DNA from: an uncultured Acidimicrobiales bacterium
Lineage (GTDB): Bacteria > Actinomycetota > Acidimicrobiia > Acidimicrobiales > Aldehydirespiratoraceae
Length of the DNA stretch: 64,000 nucleotides
Assembly (NCBI GenBank): GCA_951812975.1
Contig: CATOTC010000001.1
Location: forward strand, 1,272,001 to 1,336,000
Direction: 5' to 3'
Shown here piece after piece: positions 8,947 to 18,730 of the stretch. The stretch's first letter is position 1. Every line of letters begins with the position of its first letter. Made by a program: the position numbers and the translations under genes. The notes beneath the pieces are model-generated. The model was given only the letters and a program-made list of their open reading frames with translations, had not been told where the DNA came from and ran no database searches.

Positions 8947-11013
8947 TCACCCGAGCAGCTCTGGCAGAGGCTCGCTGTAGACGACGGTCACTCGCTTCGT
9001 GGCACGAGTCAACGCCACATACAGGGACCGGAAACCACAGATCTCCTCGTCGACGATTCTGCGCGGCTCGACCACGACCGCGGCGTCCACCTCGAGACCC
9101 TTGACGAGACGAACCGGCACCACCGTGACCCGCTGATCGAGGCCATGGCGCGTCGGCCCGCCGAAGGGCAGCTCATGGGCTGCAAAAGCCGATGTCACGC
9201 TCGGAAGCAGCGAGGCCGGAACGATCACCGCAACGTTGCCCTCGCCGACCTTGGCAAGTTCCGCTGAAACGACCCGTACCAAAGTCTCCTCCAGCGAGTC
9301 TCGGACCTCGGCGAGTTGAGGATCGTCGCCGTCTGACCGCACGGGCGTGGGGGGACGCAACCCCGGAGCGGCGAACCGCAGAATCCTGTTCGCCAACATC
9401 ATCGTCGGCCCCGGGATCCGGTAACCGACGCTCAGTCCGGCGATCCGAGGCTCGTGCTTGCTGGCGAACGCCGCAATCACAGAGTCCCAATCGCTGTTGG
9501 CCCACGCACCCGTGGCCTGGGCGATGTCGCCGACGACGGTCAGCGATCCATTGAGGGAACGGCGCGCAACCATGCGCAACTCCATCGGAGAAAGATCCTG
9601 TGCCTCGTCAACACAGATGTGCCCGTAGGTGCGGACCGCGTCCACCGCACGCTTGGTTGGACGGGGGCCCAACAGGGCGCGGGCCTCGTCGAGCAGCGGC
9701 ACATCCTCGAAACTCCACACAACCTCATCAGCATGGCTACTGCGGGGCCGGTGCAGACGCAGGATCTCCTCCTCGCTGAACGCCCCGCGATTCGCAGACT
9801 TCAACAGCGCCTGCGAGCCGAACAGGTCGTGCAACAGGTGCGCCGGAGTCAGGACCGGCCACATCCAGTCGAGCGTCTCCCGAACGCCGACATCGTTTCG
9901 CATCCGTTCACGCACAACCTGGGGATCGACCTGCTTGCGGGCACTCTCAGCAAGAGTCTCGAAGAATTGGTCCTCTACTATCTTGCGACCCGCATTGTGG
10001 GTCCGGGAACGCCTGCGTGCCAACGAGACGATCCTGGCAGACTCAGCAACGGTGATCCGCAACCGATGAAGACCGAACCCGAACTGCTGATCTGTTCGGA
10101 GCCGCCGCTCCCGATTCGCAACCGCCGCGGCCAGCACCGCCACCATCCGCGGGTCGCCCTTGACTCGGGCGGCACCTTCGTCGTCGAGACGGTCGACCCG
10201 GACCCGGGGCTGCACCAGGTCGGCGAGCACAGCGATGGTCACACCCGATTCTCCCAACGACGGCAGCACCTGTTCGATGTAGGCGATGAACAGCCGGTTC
10301 GGGGCCAGAACCAGGACACCCTGAGTCTCCAGCGAGAGCCTGTGGGTGTAGAGGAGATAGGCCGCCCGGTGCAGCGCCACCACGGTCTTGCCCGTGCCGG
10401 GACCACCCTGAACCACCAGCAGTCCGGGCATCGGCGCGCGGATGATCTCGTCCTGTTCAGCCTGGATCGTGGCGACGATGTCGCCCAACCGCCCCGTGCG
10501 CGCCGCCTCCAGGGCCGCGATCAGCGCACCCTCGCCCCGCACGGCTGCATCGCTTGTGTGGTTGGGATCGGCAAGCTCGCCGAACAGTTCGTCGTCGATC
10601 CCGAGCAGGGTGCGACCCCGAGTAGCGAAGAACCGGCGCCGCTCGAGTCCGAGGGGCTCACGACCGGTCGCCCGGTAGAAGGGTTCAGAGACCGGCGCCC
10701 GCCAATCGACCACCACCGCGTTCTGGTCGTCGTCCCAGACACCGACACGGCCGATGTAGAAGCGTTCTCCGGTCCCTGAGGGATCGATGCGTCCGAACAC
10801 CAACGAGCGATTTCCCAGGTTGAGCCTGCTCAGACGGCTCAAGGCTCCCTGAAGTACAGACTCCCTCTCGAAACGCGCCTGATTGGTGCCGCCCCGGGTC
10901 GCTTCGAACATCTCGGTTATCCGCCGCACCCGCTCACGCGAGTCGTCGAGGCAGCCGTAGGCAGCGTCGAGATATGCCTGTTCAGCCTCTAGTTCCGGGT
11001 GACGTTGCGACAC
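8947..11013 (-). CDS. helD: HelD-type RNA polymerase recycling helicase
   Basis: A 688-residue superfamily 1 helicase-like ATPase. The N-terminal part (about residues 1-190) is the HelD-specific arm and domain, including the WRAPVSEPFYRAT motif. Walker A GGPGTGKT is at about residues 203-210 and is followed by the HelD-typical VALHRAAYLLYTHR; Walker B is CVDEAQDLSPME. The C-terminal helicase motif (SLYVALTRATKRVTV) is present. HelD proteins use ATP to free stalled RNA polymerase from DNA. It starts with GTG and is divergent from the patatin gene. Confidence 0.9.
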   Translation of the reverse strand: MSQRHPELEAEQAYLDAAYGCLDDSRERVRRITEMFEATRGGTNQARFERESVLQGALSRLSRLNLGNRSLVFGRIDPSGTGERFYIGRVGVWDDDQNAVVVDWRAPVSEPFYRATGREPLGLERRRFFATRGRTLLGIDDELFGELADPNHTSDAAVRGEGALIAALEAARTGRLGDIVATIQAEQDEIIRAPMPGLLVVQGGPGTGKTVVALHRAAYLLYTHRLSLETQGVLVLAPNRLFIAYIEQVLPSLGESGVTIAVLADLVQPRVRVDRLDDEGAARVKGDPRMVAVLAAAVANRERRLRTDQQFGFGLHRLRITVAESARIVSLARRRSRTHNAGRKIVEDQFFETLAESARKQVDPQVVRERMRNDVGVRETLDWMWPVLTPAHLLHDLFGSQALLKSANRGAFSEEEILRLHRPRSSHADEVVWSFEDVPLLDEARALLGPRPTKRAVDAVRTYGHICVDEAQDLSPMELRMVARRSLNGSLTVVGDIAQATGAWANSDWDSVIAAFASKHEPRIAGLSVGYRIPGPTMMLANRILRFAAPGLRPPTPVRSDGDDPQLAEVRDSLEETLVRVVSAELAKVGEGNVAVIVPASLLPSVTSAFAAHELPFGGPTRHGLDQRVTVVPVRLVKGLEVDAAVVVEPRRIVDEEICGFRSLYVALTRATKRVTVVYSEPLPELLG

Positions 11014-11109
11014 TTTGCAGATGAACTCTCAGAAGTCCCAAACGAATGGGAAACTGCGAATAGGGAGTCTTTTAGCCTAGCGCGGCGCAGACGCCCCTAC
11101 GCTGCGGGG

Positions 11110-12060
11110 ATGTTCACAGTCGGACTGGTTCTTGGCGCAGGCGGAACGGTGGGCGACCCCTGGCACTGCGGGGTGCTGTCGCGGCTGGAGTCGGAGGTGG
11201 ACTGGGACCCACGTGGAGCGGACCTGATCGTCGGGACCTCAGCCGGCGCGTTCACCGCCATCAGCCTCCGCAGCGGGATTTCGGCGGCTGACCGGGTGGC
11301 GCGGTTCCGTGACGAGCCGATCAGCGCCGAAGCCGCCGAGATCTATTCGAGAGTCACCACCGAATTCGACGAACCTGATGTTGAGCGGGACTGGCGGCCG
11401 CTCTCATTGGAGATGTCGCTCAAGGCCCTCTGGCCGCCCTGGAAGCTGGACCCCGTCCGGGCCGCGCTCGGTGCCGTCCCCCGGGGCACCCGTTCCGGAG
11501 CCGCCTCCGCGAAACGCATAAACGAACTCCACCCGGACCGCTGGACCGAGATGCCGACCTGGATCGTTGCGGTGCGGGCGTCCGACGGTCGGCGCATCGT
11601 CTTCGGCCGCGACGACGTGAGAGGCACGATCGGCCAGGCGGCACAGGCGTCCTCCGCGGTGCCGGGCGTGTATGCGCCGGCGCAGATCGGGAAGACCGAA
11701 TACATCGACGGCGGTGTGCACTCCGCCACCAACGCAGACCTCACCGCGACGCTCGGCTTCAACCTCGTGATCATCTCCTCGGCGATGACCGGGGGCAGCG
11801 GCCTGCTTGGGCGGATCACCAATCCGGTCCGCACCTGGTTCAGCAACAAACTGACCGACGAGGTCGACGAGGTGCGGCGTCACGGCACCGCAGTCGTGGT
11901 GGTCGAGCCTCACCCCGACACACTCGAAGGGCTCTCCGACGACAACGCAGAACGGCGCCGGCAGGCCGTGCGCGCCGGTGAGACCGCGGTCGACCAGCTC
12001 CTGGAGACCCCGACCGGTGTCGGCCTGCACGCGCTGATCCAACAGGCTCAGCACGGCTAG
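11110..12060 (+). CDS. patatin-like phospholipase/esterase
   Basis: A 316-residue patatin fold protein. It has the oxyanion loop GAGG (residues 9-12), the nucleophile serine 44 in GTSAG and the catalytic Asp near residue 200 in DGGVHS, which makes the Ser-Asp dyad complete. The family hydrolyses acyl esters of lipids. There is no signal peptide, so it is probably cytoplasmic. I start at the ATG of MFTVGLVLGAGG, because patatin domains begin right there; the frame is open further upstream but overlaps helD. The hemE gene follows within a few bases. Confidence 0.88.
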   Translation: MFTVGLVLGAGGTVGDPWHCGVLSRLESEVDWDPRGADLIVGTSAGAFTAISLRSGISAADRVARFRDEPISAEAAEIYSRVTTEFDEPDVERDWRPLSLEMSLKALWPPWKLDPVRAALGAVPRGTRSGAASAKRINELHPDRWTEMPTWIVAVRASDGRRIVFGRDDVRGTIGQAAQASSAVPGVYAPAQIGKTEYIDGGVHSATNADLTATLGFNLVIISSAMTGGSGLLGRITNPVRTWFSNKLTDEVDEVRRHGTAVVVVEPHPDTLEGLSDDNAERRRQAVRAGETAVDQLLETPTGVGLHALIQQAQHG

Positions 12061-12061
12061 C

Positions 12062-13138
12062 GTGGTCGGCGTGGGCCCCACCGGCGTATTCGACGACCAT
12101 TGTTTCATCCGGGCCTGCCGGGGCCTTCCCCATGACCGGGTTCCCGTCTGGTTCATGCGTCAAGCAGGGCGCTCACTGCCCGAATACCGGGCGGTCCGCG
12201 GTACCGGCACGATCCTCGACGCCATCAAGAACCCGGACCTCTCGACTGAGATCACGCTCCAGCCCGTGCGCCGCTACGGCGTCGACGCCGCCATCCTCTA
12301 CTCCGACATCGTCGTGCCCGCCCATGCGGTCGGCTTCGGGGTCACGGTCACGCCCGGAGTCGGGCCCGAGATAGCAGAACCGTTCCGTTCTGCCGCCGAC
12401 CTCGACCGGCTACGCCCCCTCGATCCTGTTGCCGACACGCCCTATGTGCTGGAGACGGTGAGGCAGTTGGTCGAAGAACTCGACGTGCCGCTGATCGGCT
12501 TCGCGGGGGCGCCGTTCACCGTGGCGTCGTATCTGATCGAGGGGCGGCCGTCTCGCGACTACCTGAACACCAAGTCGCTGATGTTCAACGACGAGCGGCT
12601 CTGGCACTCGCTGATGGACCGGTTGGCCGACCTCGCCATTGCGTCGCTCACTTCGCAGATCGACAGCGGGGCATCGGCGGTGCAGCTGTTCGATTCATGG
12701 GCGGGGGCTCTGTCGCCGGACCAGTACCAGCGCTACGCCGCGCCGCATTCGCAGAAGGTGCTCAGCGCGGTCGAGCAGACCGGCGTGCCCCGGATCCACT
12801 TCGGGGTCAACACGGGCGAACTCCTGGAACTGATTCAAGGCGTCGGTGCCGATGTCGTGGGCATCGACTGGCGTGTTCGGATCGACAGGGCCCGTGCCCG
12901 TCTCGGCGGCTCCGTGGCGCTGCAGGGCAACCTCGACCCGGCTGCGGTGATCGCGGGGGTCGATGCGGCCGTCTCGGGAACCCGCGAGGTTCTTGCGTTC
13001 AATGCCGGTCACCCGGGCCACATCTTCAATCTCGGCCACGGTGTTATGCCGACGGCCGATCCCGACGTTCTGAGCGAGGTGGTGAGGGTTGTCCACGCCG
13101 AGGGGACGGTCGGATCCGTGCAGGAAGTGCCGCAATGA
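12062..13138 (+). CDS. hemE: uroporphyrinogen decarboxylase
   Basis: A full-length HemE (358 residues from the GTG start; a second GTG lies nine bases on). It has the N-terminal signature VPVWFMRQAGRSLPEYR, the ALLYSD-like segment AAILYSDIVVP, and GFAGAPFTVASYLIEG. It removes the four acetate carboxyls of uroporphyrinogen III to give coproporphyrinogen III in haem synthesis. Its TGA overlaps the ATG of the next gene (ATGA), so the two steps are coupled. Confidence 0.95.
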   Translation: MVGVGPTGVFDDHCFIRACRGLPHDRVPVWFMRQAGRSLPEYRAVRGTGTILDAIKNPDLSTEITLQPVRRYGVDAAILYSDIVVPAHAVGFGVTVTPGVGPEIAEPFRSAADLDRLRPLDPVADTPYVLETVRQLVEELDVPLIGFAGAPFTVASYLIEGRPSRDYLNTKSLMFNDERLWHSLMDRLADLAIASLTSQIDSGASAVQLFDSWAGALSPDQYQRYAAPHSQKVLSAVEQTGVPRIHFGVNTGELLELIQGVGADVVGIDWRVRIDRARARLGGSVALQGNLDPAAVIAGVDAAVSGTREVLAFNAGHPGHIFNLGHGVMPTADPDVLSEVVRVVHAEGTVGSVQEVPQ

Positions 13139-14478
13139 ACGACCGGACGCTGATCATCGGCGGCGGTATCACCGGGTTGTCCGCGGCCCATCAGCTTCAC
13201 CGGCAGGGCGAGGACTTCGTTCTGCTGGAGGCGAGCCACCGGGTCGGAGGCAAGATCGCCGGTGGTCCGGTGGAAGGTTCGGCTCTGGGGTTCAATGTGG
13301 ACCGTGCAGCCGACGGGTTCCTGGCCCGCGAGCCGGAGATGTCGGAGCTGTGCCGTGAGCTCGGCCTGGGCGACGATCTGGTGTCGCCTGCCTCTGGCGG
13401 CGCCTTCGTCTGGGTCGACGGGGCGCTTCGGCCGATTCCGCCGAGCGTCCTGGGCGTGCCGCTGGAACCCGATGATCTCAGCGCCGGCGGGATCGTCTCG
13501 CCTGAAGGGATCGCTGAGTTGAGGGCCCGTGGTTTCGCTGACCACCCGGGGCTGGTGGGCGACACCACGGTCGGTGAAGTGGTCCGGGCCCGTGCCGGCG
13601 ACGAGGTGTTCGAACGGCTCGTGGACCCGCTGCTCGGAGGAATCAACGCCGGCAATGCCGACGATCTGAGCATCGCCTCGGGGGCGCGGGCGCTCGCAGA
13701 CGCAGCCCGCCGCGGTGGTCCGTTCATCGAGGCTCTGCGCTCCCAGCGTGCCTCTGCGGTACCGGGCCCGGTCTTTCATGGGGTCAAGGGCGGTACTCAA
13801 CGGGTCATCGACGCGCTCCACGACGAACTCAGCGACCACATCTACGTTCACGCACCTGCGGTCTCGGTTGAGCGCCACGGTCGAGCCTGGAGGGTCACAA
13901 CAACGTCGGGTCACTTCGACGGTGACCGTGTGATCCTCACCACACCCGCGTTCATCAGCGCAGCGCTGCTCGAGCCTCATTCCCCCCAGGCTGCTTCGCT
14001 GCTGTCGGGCCTCGTCTACTCCGACGTTGTGCTGGTCACTTTCGTGGTGCCGACCGAGCAGGTGGGCCACAGCCTCGACGGCGCCGGCTTTCTGGTTCCA
14101 CGCGACCAGGGCTTGTTGATGACCGCCTGTTCCTGGACATCGTCGAAATGGGAACACTACGACGACGACAACCACGCCATCCTGCGGGTCTCCGCGGGCC
14201 GAGTCGATGATCGACGCTGGCTGCACCTCGACAGGTCGGTACTCGTCGATACCCTCCGCCAGGAACTGGCGCTGACCATCGGCTTGAGAGGCGAAGGCGT
14301 CACGCGGGTCACGCCGTGGCGCCGAAGCCTCCCGCAGTACCTCCCCGGCCATCTCCAACGCTGCGACCAGATCGACGCATCCCTTGCGCGTGACACCCCC
14401 GGTGTCACCGTCACCGGAGCGTCAATGCGCGGCCTGGGCCTCCCCGCCTGCGTCCGCCAAGGGTCCACAATTGGGTAG
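13135..14478 (+). CDS. cgoX: coproporphyrinogen III oxidase (CgoX/HemY)
   Basis: A 447-residue flavin amine-oxidase-fold protein of the HemY group. The dinucleotide-binding motif GGGITGLSAAHQL is at residues 8-20 and the C-terminal FAD motif GASMRGLGLPACV near the end. It lies in an operon with hemE. A ChdC-type decarboxylase is also present in the window, so the pathway is probably the coproporphyrin-dependent one, in which this enzyme oxidises coproporphyrinogen III (hence CgoX rather than protoporphyrinogen oxidase). Parts of its 3' half recur as broken copies about 14 kb downstream. Confidence 0.9.
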   Translation: MNDRTLIIGGGITGLSAAHQLHRQGEDFVLLEASHRVGGKIAGGPVEGSALGFNVDRAADGFLAREPEMSELCRELGLGDDLVSPASGGAFVWVDGALRPIPPSVLGVPLEPDDLSAGGIVSPEGIAELRARGFADHPGLVGDTTVGEVVRARAGDEVFERLVDPLLGGINAGNADDLSIASGARALADAARRGGPFIEALRSQRASAVPGPVFHGVKGGTQRVIDALHDELSDHIYVHAPAVSVERHGRAWRVTTTSGHFDGDRVILTTPAFISAALLEPHSPQAASLLSGLVYSDVVLVTFVVPTEQVGHSLDGAGFLVPRDQGLLMTACSWTSSKWEHYDDDNHAILRVSAGRVDDRRWLHLDRSVLVDTLRQELALTIGLRGEGVTRVTPWRRSLPQYLPGHLQRCDQIDASLARDTPGVTVTGASMRGLGLPACVRQGSTIG

Positions 14479-14584
14479 CGCATAAGTTCGAGTCGGTTTT
14501 GTAGCGTTCCCATCTGAGCAGCGTTTCATATCGTTTCAATATTTTCTTTGTATCCAAATCGACAAATTCTTGAAATATCCCAAC

Positions 14585-14624
14585 TTTCCGCGCGGCGCGA
14601 GGGGCCCAGGTGGCAAGTACTAGG
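14585..14624 (+). promoter_or_regulatory. shared upstream element, copy A
   Basis: TTTCCGCGCGGCGCGAG is followed after a short gap by CAGGTGGCAAGTACTAGG. The same block occurs upstream of two other small secreted-protein genes in this window (copies B and C) at a similar distance from the start codon. An AT-rich tract precedes it in all three. Agreement with copy B continues into the leader (CCCCTA, CGACCGTGGGC). It is probably a promoter or operator. Its position suggests control by the ECF sigma factor encoded in the same island, but that link is inference. Confidence 0.65.
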
Positions 14625-14676
14625 CAACACCCCTAGCGAACCGCCCCGACCGTGGGCCGATCAGAAAGTGACAACC

Positions 14677-15213
14677 ATGACCACCTCACGTGCAACACCC
14701 GATCGACGGACTCAAATCTGGCACCGTCTTGCCAGAAGGAAGCCTCTGCGCAGATCAACGCCGATTAGTATCAGCATTCTTTGTATTGTAATGTTCGGCG
14801 CTTCGTTGGCTTTTCTTCAGATGCCTGCTAATGCCGGGATAAGCATCGACCAACTGAGGCAGCCCTACAACTCCTACGGGCATCCAAGGAGTTACATCCA
14901 GTTGAGCGGTACCTGTAACGGATTGGCTTGCATCACCAAGTACAAGATACAATACAGCTATTGGGGGTGGCGCACCTCTGGGAACTCCGAAACAGTTGCG
15001 GCTCTGAACGCGACTACCTATACGGGAGCTAACGCTACGTGTAACAAATCACCTGGAACTTACCGCGGACGAATGGATATGAAAATCACAAACTCAGGGA
15101 CCACCGCAGTGTCATTTGACTACAAACTGATTGGTGTATCTCTTTCCACTCAAGTGCAGACAACATCATGGATCCGAGAATCAAGCCCACATGTCAGTGG
15201 ACTCCTATGTTGA
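14677..15213 (+). CDS. small secreted protein, unknown (copy A unit)
   Basis: A 178-residue protein with an arginine-rich N-terminus, a hydrophobic segment near residues 31-48 and an AxA-type cleavage site (MPANAG). The mature part has Cys residues in CNGLACITKY, at ATCNKS and at the very end. I know no family for it. The ATG is preceded by the same GACAACC leader end as the start of the copy B gene, and both proteins begin MTT. Base composition is visibly lower in GC than in the flanking genes. Two lipoprotein genes follow in the same direction. Confidence 0.7.
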   Translation: MTTSRATPDRRTQIWHRLARRKPLRRSTPISISILCIVMFGASLAFLQMPANAGISIDQLRQPYNSYGHPRSYIQLSGTCNGLACITKYKIQYSYWGWRTSGNSETVAALNATTYTGANATCNKSPGTYRGRMDMKITNSGTTAVSFDYKLIGVSLSTQVQTTSWIRESSPHVSGLLC

Positions 15214-15265
15214 GTTCTCTTAGCGGTGATATGTTTCAGTCGCAAGTGTTAGCTTTGACACTGTG

Positions 15266-15886
15266 ATGTCCTCTTTCGGACGTAAGCCAAATCTTGTTCT
15301 TTGCTGTGTAGCTGTGTTCGGATTGATAATTACAGGATGCTCCAGTAGCGAAAAAAGTCGCTCCGAGGGGGACATCCTGTACCAGAGTGGTGAGTTTGTG
15401 ATTGAACAAGGACCACCGCTAGAATTGGATCCCGAACTCGCCGAAGCAGTCGGTCGAGCTGTAGACAAATACACTGTATTGCCCGATGTCGCGGACTGTT
15501 CAGAATTGGCCCAATGGTATGTAGATGGCTTAGAAGTAGTCCTCCAAGGAGAAATACTCGAAATTCTCCGTACGACTTCCAGTAGTGACATTGCTACTCA
15601 GTCCCTTCCGCGTGTTAGCGCAGCCCTTCAAGATAGAATGGCGGAGACACTCCGACAAAATGACGGCCTATGTCTACGCGAACCAGGTTCCGACAACAGT
15701 CAATTGGTGATTCCAGAACTCAAACCAATAGCCCGAGAAGCGCTCAATCTAATGGAACAAACAGGCGTCTATTATTCGATCGATGCTTCAACCATCTTAA
15801 AGTTTGCAATCGACACTGCCGAGGGCCGACCTATAGTGTTCGAATATCACCGAAGCGATATTCAACCTTCAGAAACCGAACGATGA
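15266..15886 (+). CDS. lipoprotein of unknown function
   Basis: A 206-residue protein with a lipoprotein signal (LIITGC, lipid Cys about 26) and a mostly helical-looking mature part with three further Cys. A GTG codon directly before the ATG could also start it. No family is recognised. It belongs to the low-GC unit headed by the secreted protein and lies 14 bases before the next lipoprotein frame. Confidence 0.65.
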   Translation: MSSFGRKPNLVLCCVAVFGLIITGCSSSEKSRSEGDILYQSGEFVIEQGPPLELDPELAEAVGRAVDKYTVLPDVADCSELAQWYVDGLEVVLQGEILEILRTTSSSDIATQSLPRVSAALQDRMAETLRQNDGLCLREPGSDNSQLVIPELKPIAREALNLMEQTGVYYSIDASTILKFAIDTAEGRPIVFEYHRSDIQPSETER

Positions 15887-15932
15887 AATTGATCCACTCA
15901 TGTCTGGACCATACACAAGGAAACTACTAATC

Positions 15933-16778
15933 GTGAACAAATATGTCATCACAACTGGCTTACTTTGTTTGCTTATCGCATCCTGCAGCGCTATTCGCGA
16001 CAATAAGGGCGAACTGCACCTCGGGGAGTTCTCCGATATCAATGATGTTCTGCAAGAAGACGATCGATACCTGCTTCAGCGTGAACTAGAAGTCCAAGAT
16101 TGGGTAGTAACTTGCATGGCAAACGCAGGTTTTGAATATATTTCTTGGACCGGCGACAACTATTACTCTGACCACGTCGACGTAAACCAGGATTCCGAGA
16201 CTCCAACAATTGACTCCCTCATCGCCAGTCAACAACCGCAACCAGTCGTTGACCCAAACGAAGAAATTGTTGACAACCTTCCGCTAACGGAGAAAACCCC
16301 GTATTTTGAAGCGCTATGGGGAAGAGAGGACATAGCCGAAGGTGAACGGCCCAGCGGGGATGAAAAGCGAGTCGGTTGTTATAACGCTGCGTGGGTGAAG
16401 CTATACGGCGCGGATGCTGTTGAAGCTAGGTGGAACCTAGTTGATCTGTCTTCGGAGATTAACGGGCGAATCCAATCTGACTCTACATATCTCGCCGCCC
16501 AACGCGGCTGGTCATCCTGTATGGCAAGCAACGGATACGAGTTGGAGATACCGGCCGGTATCGCAACGCTCATCGCGATGATGGCGGAATCAGACACTAG
16601 CGATGATTATCGGAATACTCGATCATTCGAACGAGATATTCGATCAGCTGACGATGCTTGTAACGATAATCTTGACGAAACTACCAGTTCTCTGCGCAAC
16701 GACTTACTTGGGAAATCGGCCCAAGCTTCAATCGACACCCTGTTGGCCGACATTGCGAATAGACAAGCCAACGAGTAA
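15933..16778 (+). CDS. lipoprotein with two CMxxxG motifs (family copy 1)
   Basis: A 281-residue lipoprotein (CLLIASC). I prefer the GTG start giving MNKYVITTG, because AAGGAA lies ten bases upstream; an ATG 33 bases earlier is possible. The mature part has CMANAGFEYI and later CMASNGYELE, plus LTEKTPYFEALWG between them. The same layout recurs in two other lipoproteins in this island, so this is a paralogous family. The function is unknown. Because one copy lies in each motif-headed unit, a role as partner or immunity protein for the secreted proteins is possible, but unproven. Confidence 0.72.
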   Translation: MNKYVITTGLLCLLIASCSAIRDNKGELHLGEFSDINDVLQEDDRYLLQRELEVQDWVVTCMANAGFEYISWTGDNYYSDHVDVNQDSETPTIDSLIASQQPQPVVDPNEEIVDNLPLTEKTPYFEALWGREDIAEGERPSGDEKRVGCYNAAWVKLYGADAVEARWNLVDLSSEINGRIQSDSTYLAAQRGWSSCMASNGYELEIPAGIATLIAMMAESDTSDDYRNTRSFERDIRSADDACNDNLDETTSSLRNDLLGKSAQASIDTLLADIANRQANE

Positions 16779-18014
16779 TCAAGCCCCTGAGGCTCGGAGG
16801 GATTCGACGGGTTCTAGGCGTGAGGCGCGCCAGGCGGGGTAGAGGCCGGCCAGGAGTCCCACCACAGCACCCAACAGCGGCGCACCCAGCGGCACACGGG
16901 CGTCGAGCACCGGGGTCCAGTCGTTGGACGCCGACACTGCCACTACCACCAGAACGCCGGCGCTCGCCCCTATCACTCCGCCGAACAGTCCGATGCCGGT
17001 GGATTCCAGCAGGAACTGATAGGCGATGTGCCGACGACCGGCGCCGAGGGCTCGACGCAGACCGATCTCACCGACCCGTTCCAGCACAGAGACGAGCGTG
17101 ACGTTGGCGATTCCTATCGCTCCGACCAACAGCGAAACCGCACCCAACACCAGGAACAACGCATTGACGTCGCTCTCGACCTGGGTCTGCAGACTCTCCG
17201 GCGACGGCGGCGACTGCACCCGCACCAGCGCGGGATCGTTGGGGGACACCGCTATCGCAGCCTGCGCAGCGATCAGTGCCGCGGCCCCGACCTCGGTATC
17301 GATCTGGATCGTGGTCGGAGATTCGAGATCGTACAGTTCACGTGCGGTGCCCTCAGGCACGATCACTGAGTTGAGAAGGTCCGCCTGACGCAGCACATCG
17401 TCGAGAATGCCGATCACCACGAAGCTCAAGTCACCGACGAACACCACGGGCTGCTGACCGACGCGGGTGATGTTGAGTCGCTGTGCCGCGCCGATGCCGA
17501 GCACGGCAACCCGGTCGGCGCGTTCGGAGTGCCCCTGGTCGAACCAGCGGCCCGTGCGCAGGTTGCCCCGGACCGCGGGGTAAAGACCCGGAGACGCCGC
17601 GACCATCGGCACTTGGAACTCGGTCTGGCCCAGCGGGTCGTTCAGGGGGACCGAACTGGTCAAATCGCCGGCAATGTTGACATCGGCCATGGATCCCGCC
17701 GCCACGACCCCGTTGAGCCTGCTCAGACGCGTCTCGGAGTCCCAGGGTAGAGCCACACGGGGTGCATTGTCACCGAAGAATCCTCGGTCGGTGGTGACCA
17801 CTACCGAGGTCGCCGACAGTTCGTTGAACGACGAGATGATCTGGTTGCCTGCTGTGTGGGCCACGCCGAGGGTTGCTACCAGCGAGGCGATGCCGAGCAC
17901 CGCTCCGAGCACAGTCAGCAGCGCTCGCCCCGGCCGGGCGAACAACCCCGCCAGAGCTTCGACGATCAGATCCCGCCAGTCGAGCCGCGCCCGGGTCGTC
18001 TGCCGAGACTTCAT
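16779..18014 (-). CDS. MacB-type ABC transporter permease
   Basis: A 411-residue permease with one N-terminal membrane segment (about residues 23-50), a large extracellular MacB_PCD-like domain and three C-terminal membrane segments in an FtsX-like domain (GAIGIANVTLVSVLERVGEIGLRRALGA motif region). MacB-type systems drive export or mechanotransmission across the envelope rather than import. Its ATG overlaps the TGA of the ATPase gene. It is the last gene of the long minus-strand unit and is convergent with the low-GC lipoprotein gene. Confidence 0.88.
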   Translation of the reverse strand: MKSRQTTRARLDWRDLIVEALAGLFARPGRALLTVLGAVLGIASLVATLGVAHTAGNQIISSFNELSATSVVVTTDRGFFGDNAPRVALPWDSETRLSRLNGVVAAGSMADVNIAGDLTSSVPLNDPLGQTEFQVPMVAASPGLYPAVRGNLRTGRWFDQGHSERADRVAVLGIGAAQRLNITRVGQQPVVFVGDLSFVVIGILDDVLRQADLLNSVIVPEGTARELYDLESPTTIQIDTEVGAAALIAAQAAIAVSPNDPALVRVQSPPSPESLQTQVESDVNALFLVLGAVSLLVGAIGIANVTLVSVLERVGEIGLRRALGAGRRHIAYQFLLESTGIGLFGGVIGASAGVLVVVAVSASNDWTPVLDARVPLGAPLLGAVVGLLAGLYPAWRASRLEPVESLRASGA

Positions 18015-18730
18015 CGCTCCGAAGGTACTCGTCGGTTCGACTGTGGCAACATCTCCACCCGTCCGTCCTCCACTTCCAGTATCCGGTCGGCCTGCAACCC
18101 CACGCGGGGATCGTGGGTGACGACCACGACCGTCAGCCCCGAGGCGCGCAGTTCCTCGAACAGGTCGAGGATCGACCTGCCGGTGACCTGGTCGAGATTG
18201 CCGGTCGGCTCGTCGCAGAGCAGCACCGTCGGATGCGGGGCTATGGCACGCGCAATCGCGACTCGCTGGCGCTCACCGCCCGAGAGCTTGGTCGGAAGAA
18301 AGTCGGCTCGATGGCTTAGGCCCACCCGCTCAAGGGCTTCCAGGGCCAGGGTTCGGCGCGACGAACGAGGCATTCGGTTGTAGAGCATCGACATGGCCAC
18401 GTTCTCGGTCACGCTGCGATGCGCGAGCAGATGAAAGGCCTGGAAGACGAAGCCGATGCGGTGGGCTCGCAGGCCTGTGCGCCTGCCCTCGGGGAGGCTC
18501 TGCGCGTCGACACCGTCGAATCGGTATGTGCCCGACGTCTGGCGGTCAAGCAGGGCCATGATGTTGAGCAGTGTGGACTTGCCACTGCCCGACGGACCCA
18601 TGATCGACACGTAGTCGCCCCGATGCACCCGCAGCGTGGCATCGGTGAGAGCGTGAACGGCCGCTTCACCGTCGCCGAACACGCGGCCCACCCGCTCAAG
18701 TTCCATCAGGGGTGCGGCGCTGTTATTCAC
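18011..18730 (-). CDS. MacB-type ABC transporter ATP-binding protein
   Basis: An ABC ATPase of the LolD/MacB group, about 239 residues. It has Walker A GPSGSGKSTLLNI, signature LSGGERQRVAIARAI, Walker B VLLCDEPTGNLD and the switch His in VVTHD. I start it at the GTG giving VNNSAAPLMELERV, with GGAG nine bases upstream. This overlaps the stop of the fusion-protein gene and is typical of coupling; a longer frame upstream is open. It powers the permease encoded next to it. Confidence 0.88.
   Translation of the reverse strand: MNNSAAPLMELERVGRVFGDGEAAVHALTDATLRVHRGDYVSIMGPSGSGKSTLLNIMALLDRQTSGTYRFDGVDAQSLPEGRRTGLRAHRIGFVFQAFHLLAHRSVTENVAMSMLYNRMPRSSRRTLALEALERVGLSHRADFLPTKLSGGERQRVAIARAIAPHPTVLLCDEPTGNLDQVTGRSILDLFEELRASGLTVVVVTHDPRVGLQADRILEVEDGRVEMLPQSNRRVPSER

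Noticed and set aside
9454..10779. 441-residue open frame opposite helD
   Set aside because: It mirrors the helicase gene, has no recognisable domain, and HelD motifs are continuous on the other strand.
12697..13134. upstream extension of the cgoX frame
   Set aside because: It overlaps hemE and reads as Arg/Gly-rich nonsense; the ATGA overlap gives a natural start.
13009..14358. 449-residue minus-strand open frame over cgoX
   Set aside because: It is a composition shadow; the plus strand shows the complete CgoX with both FAD motifs.
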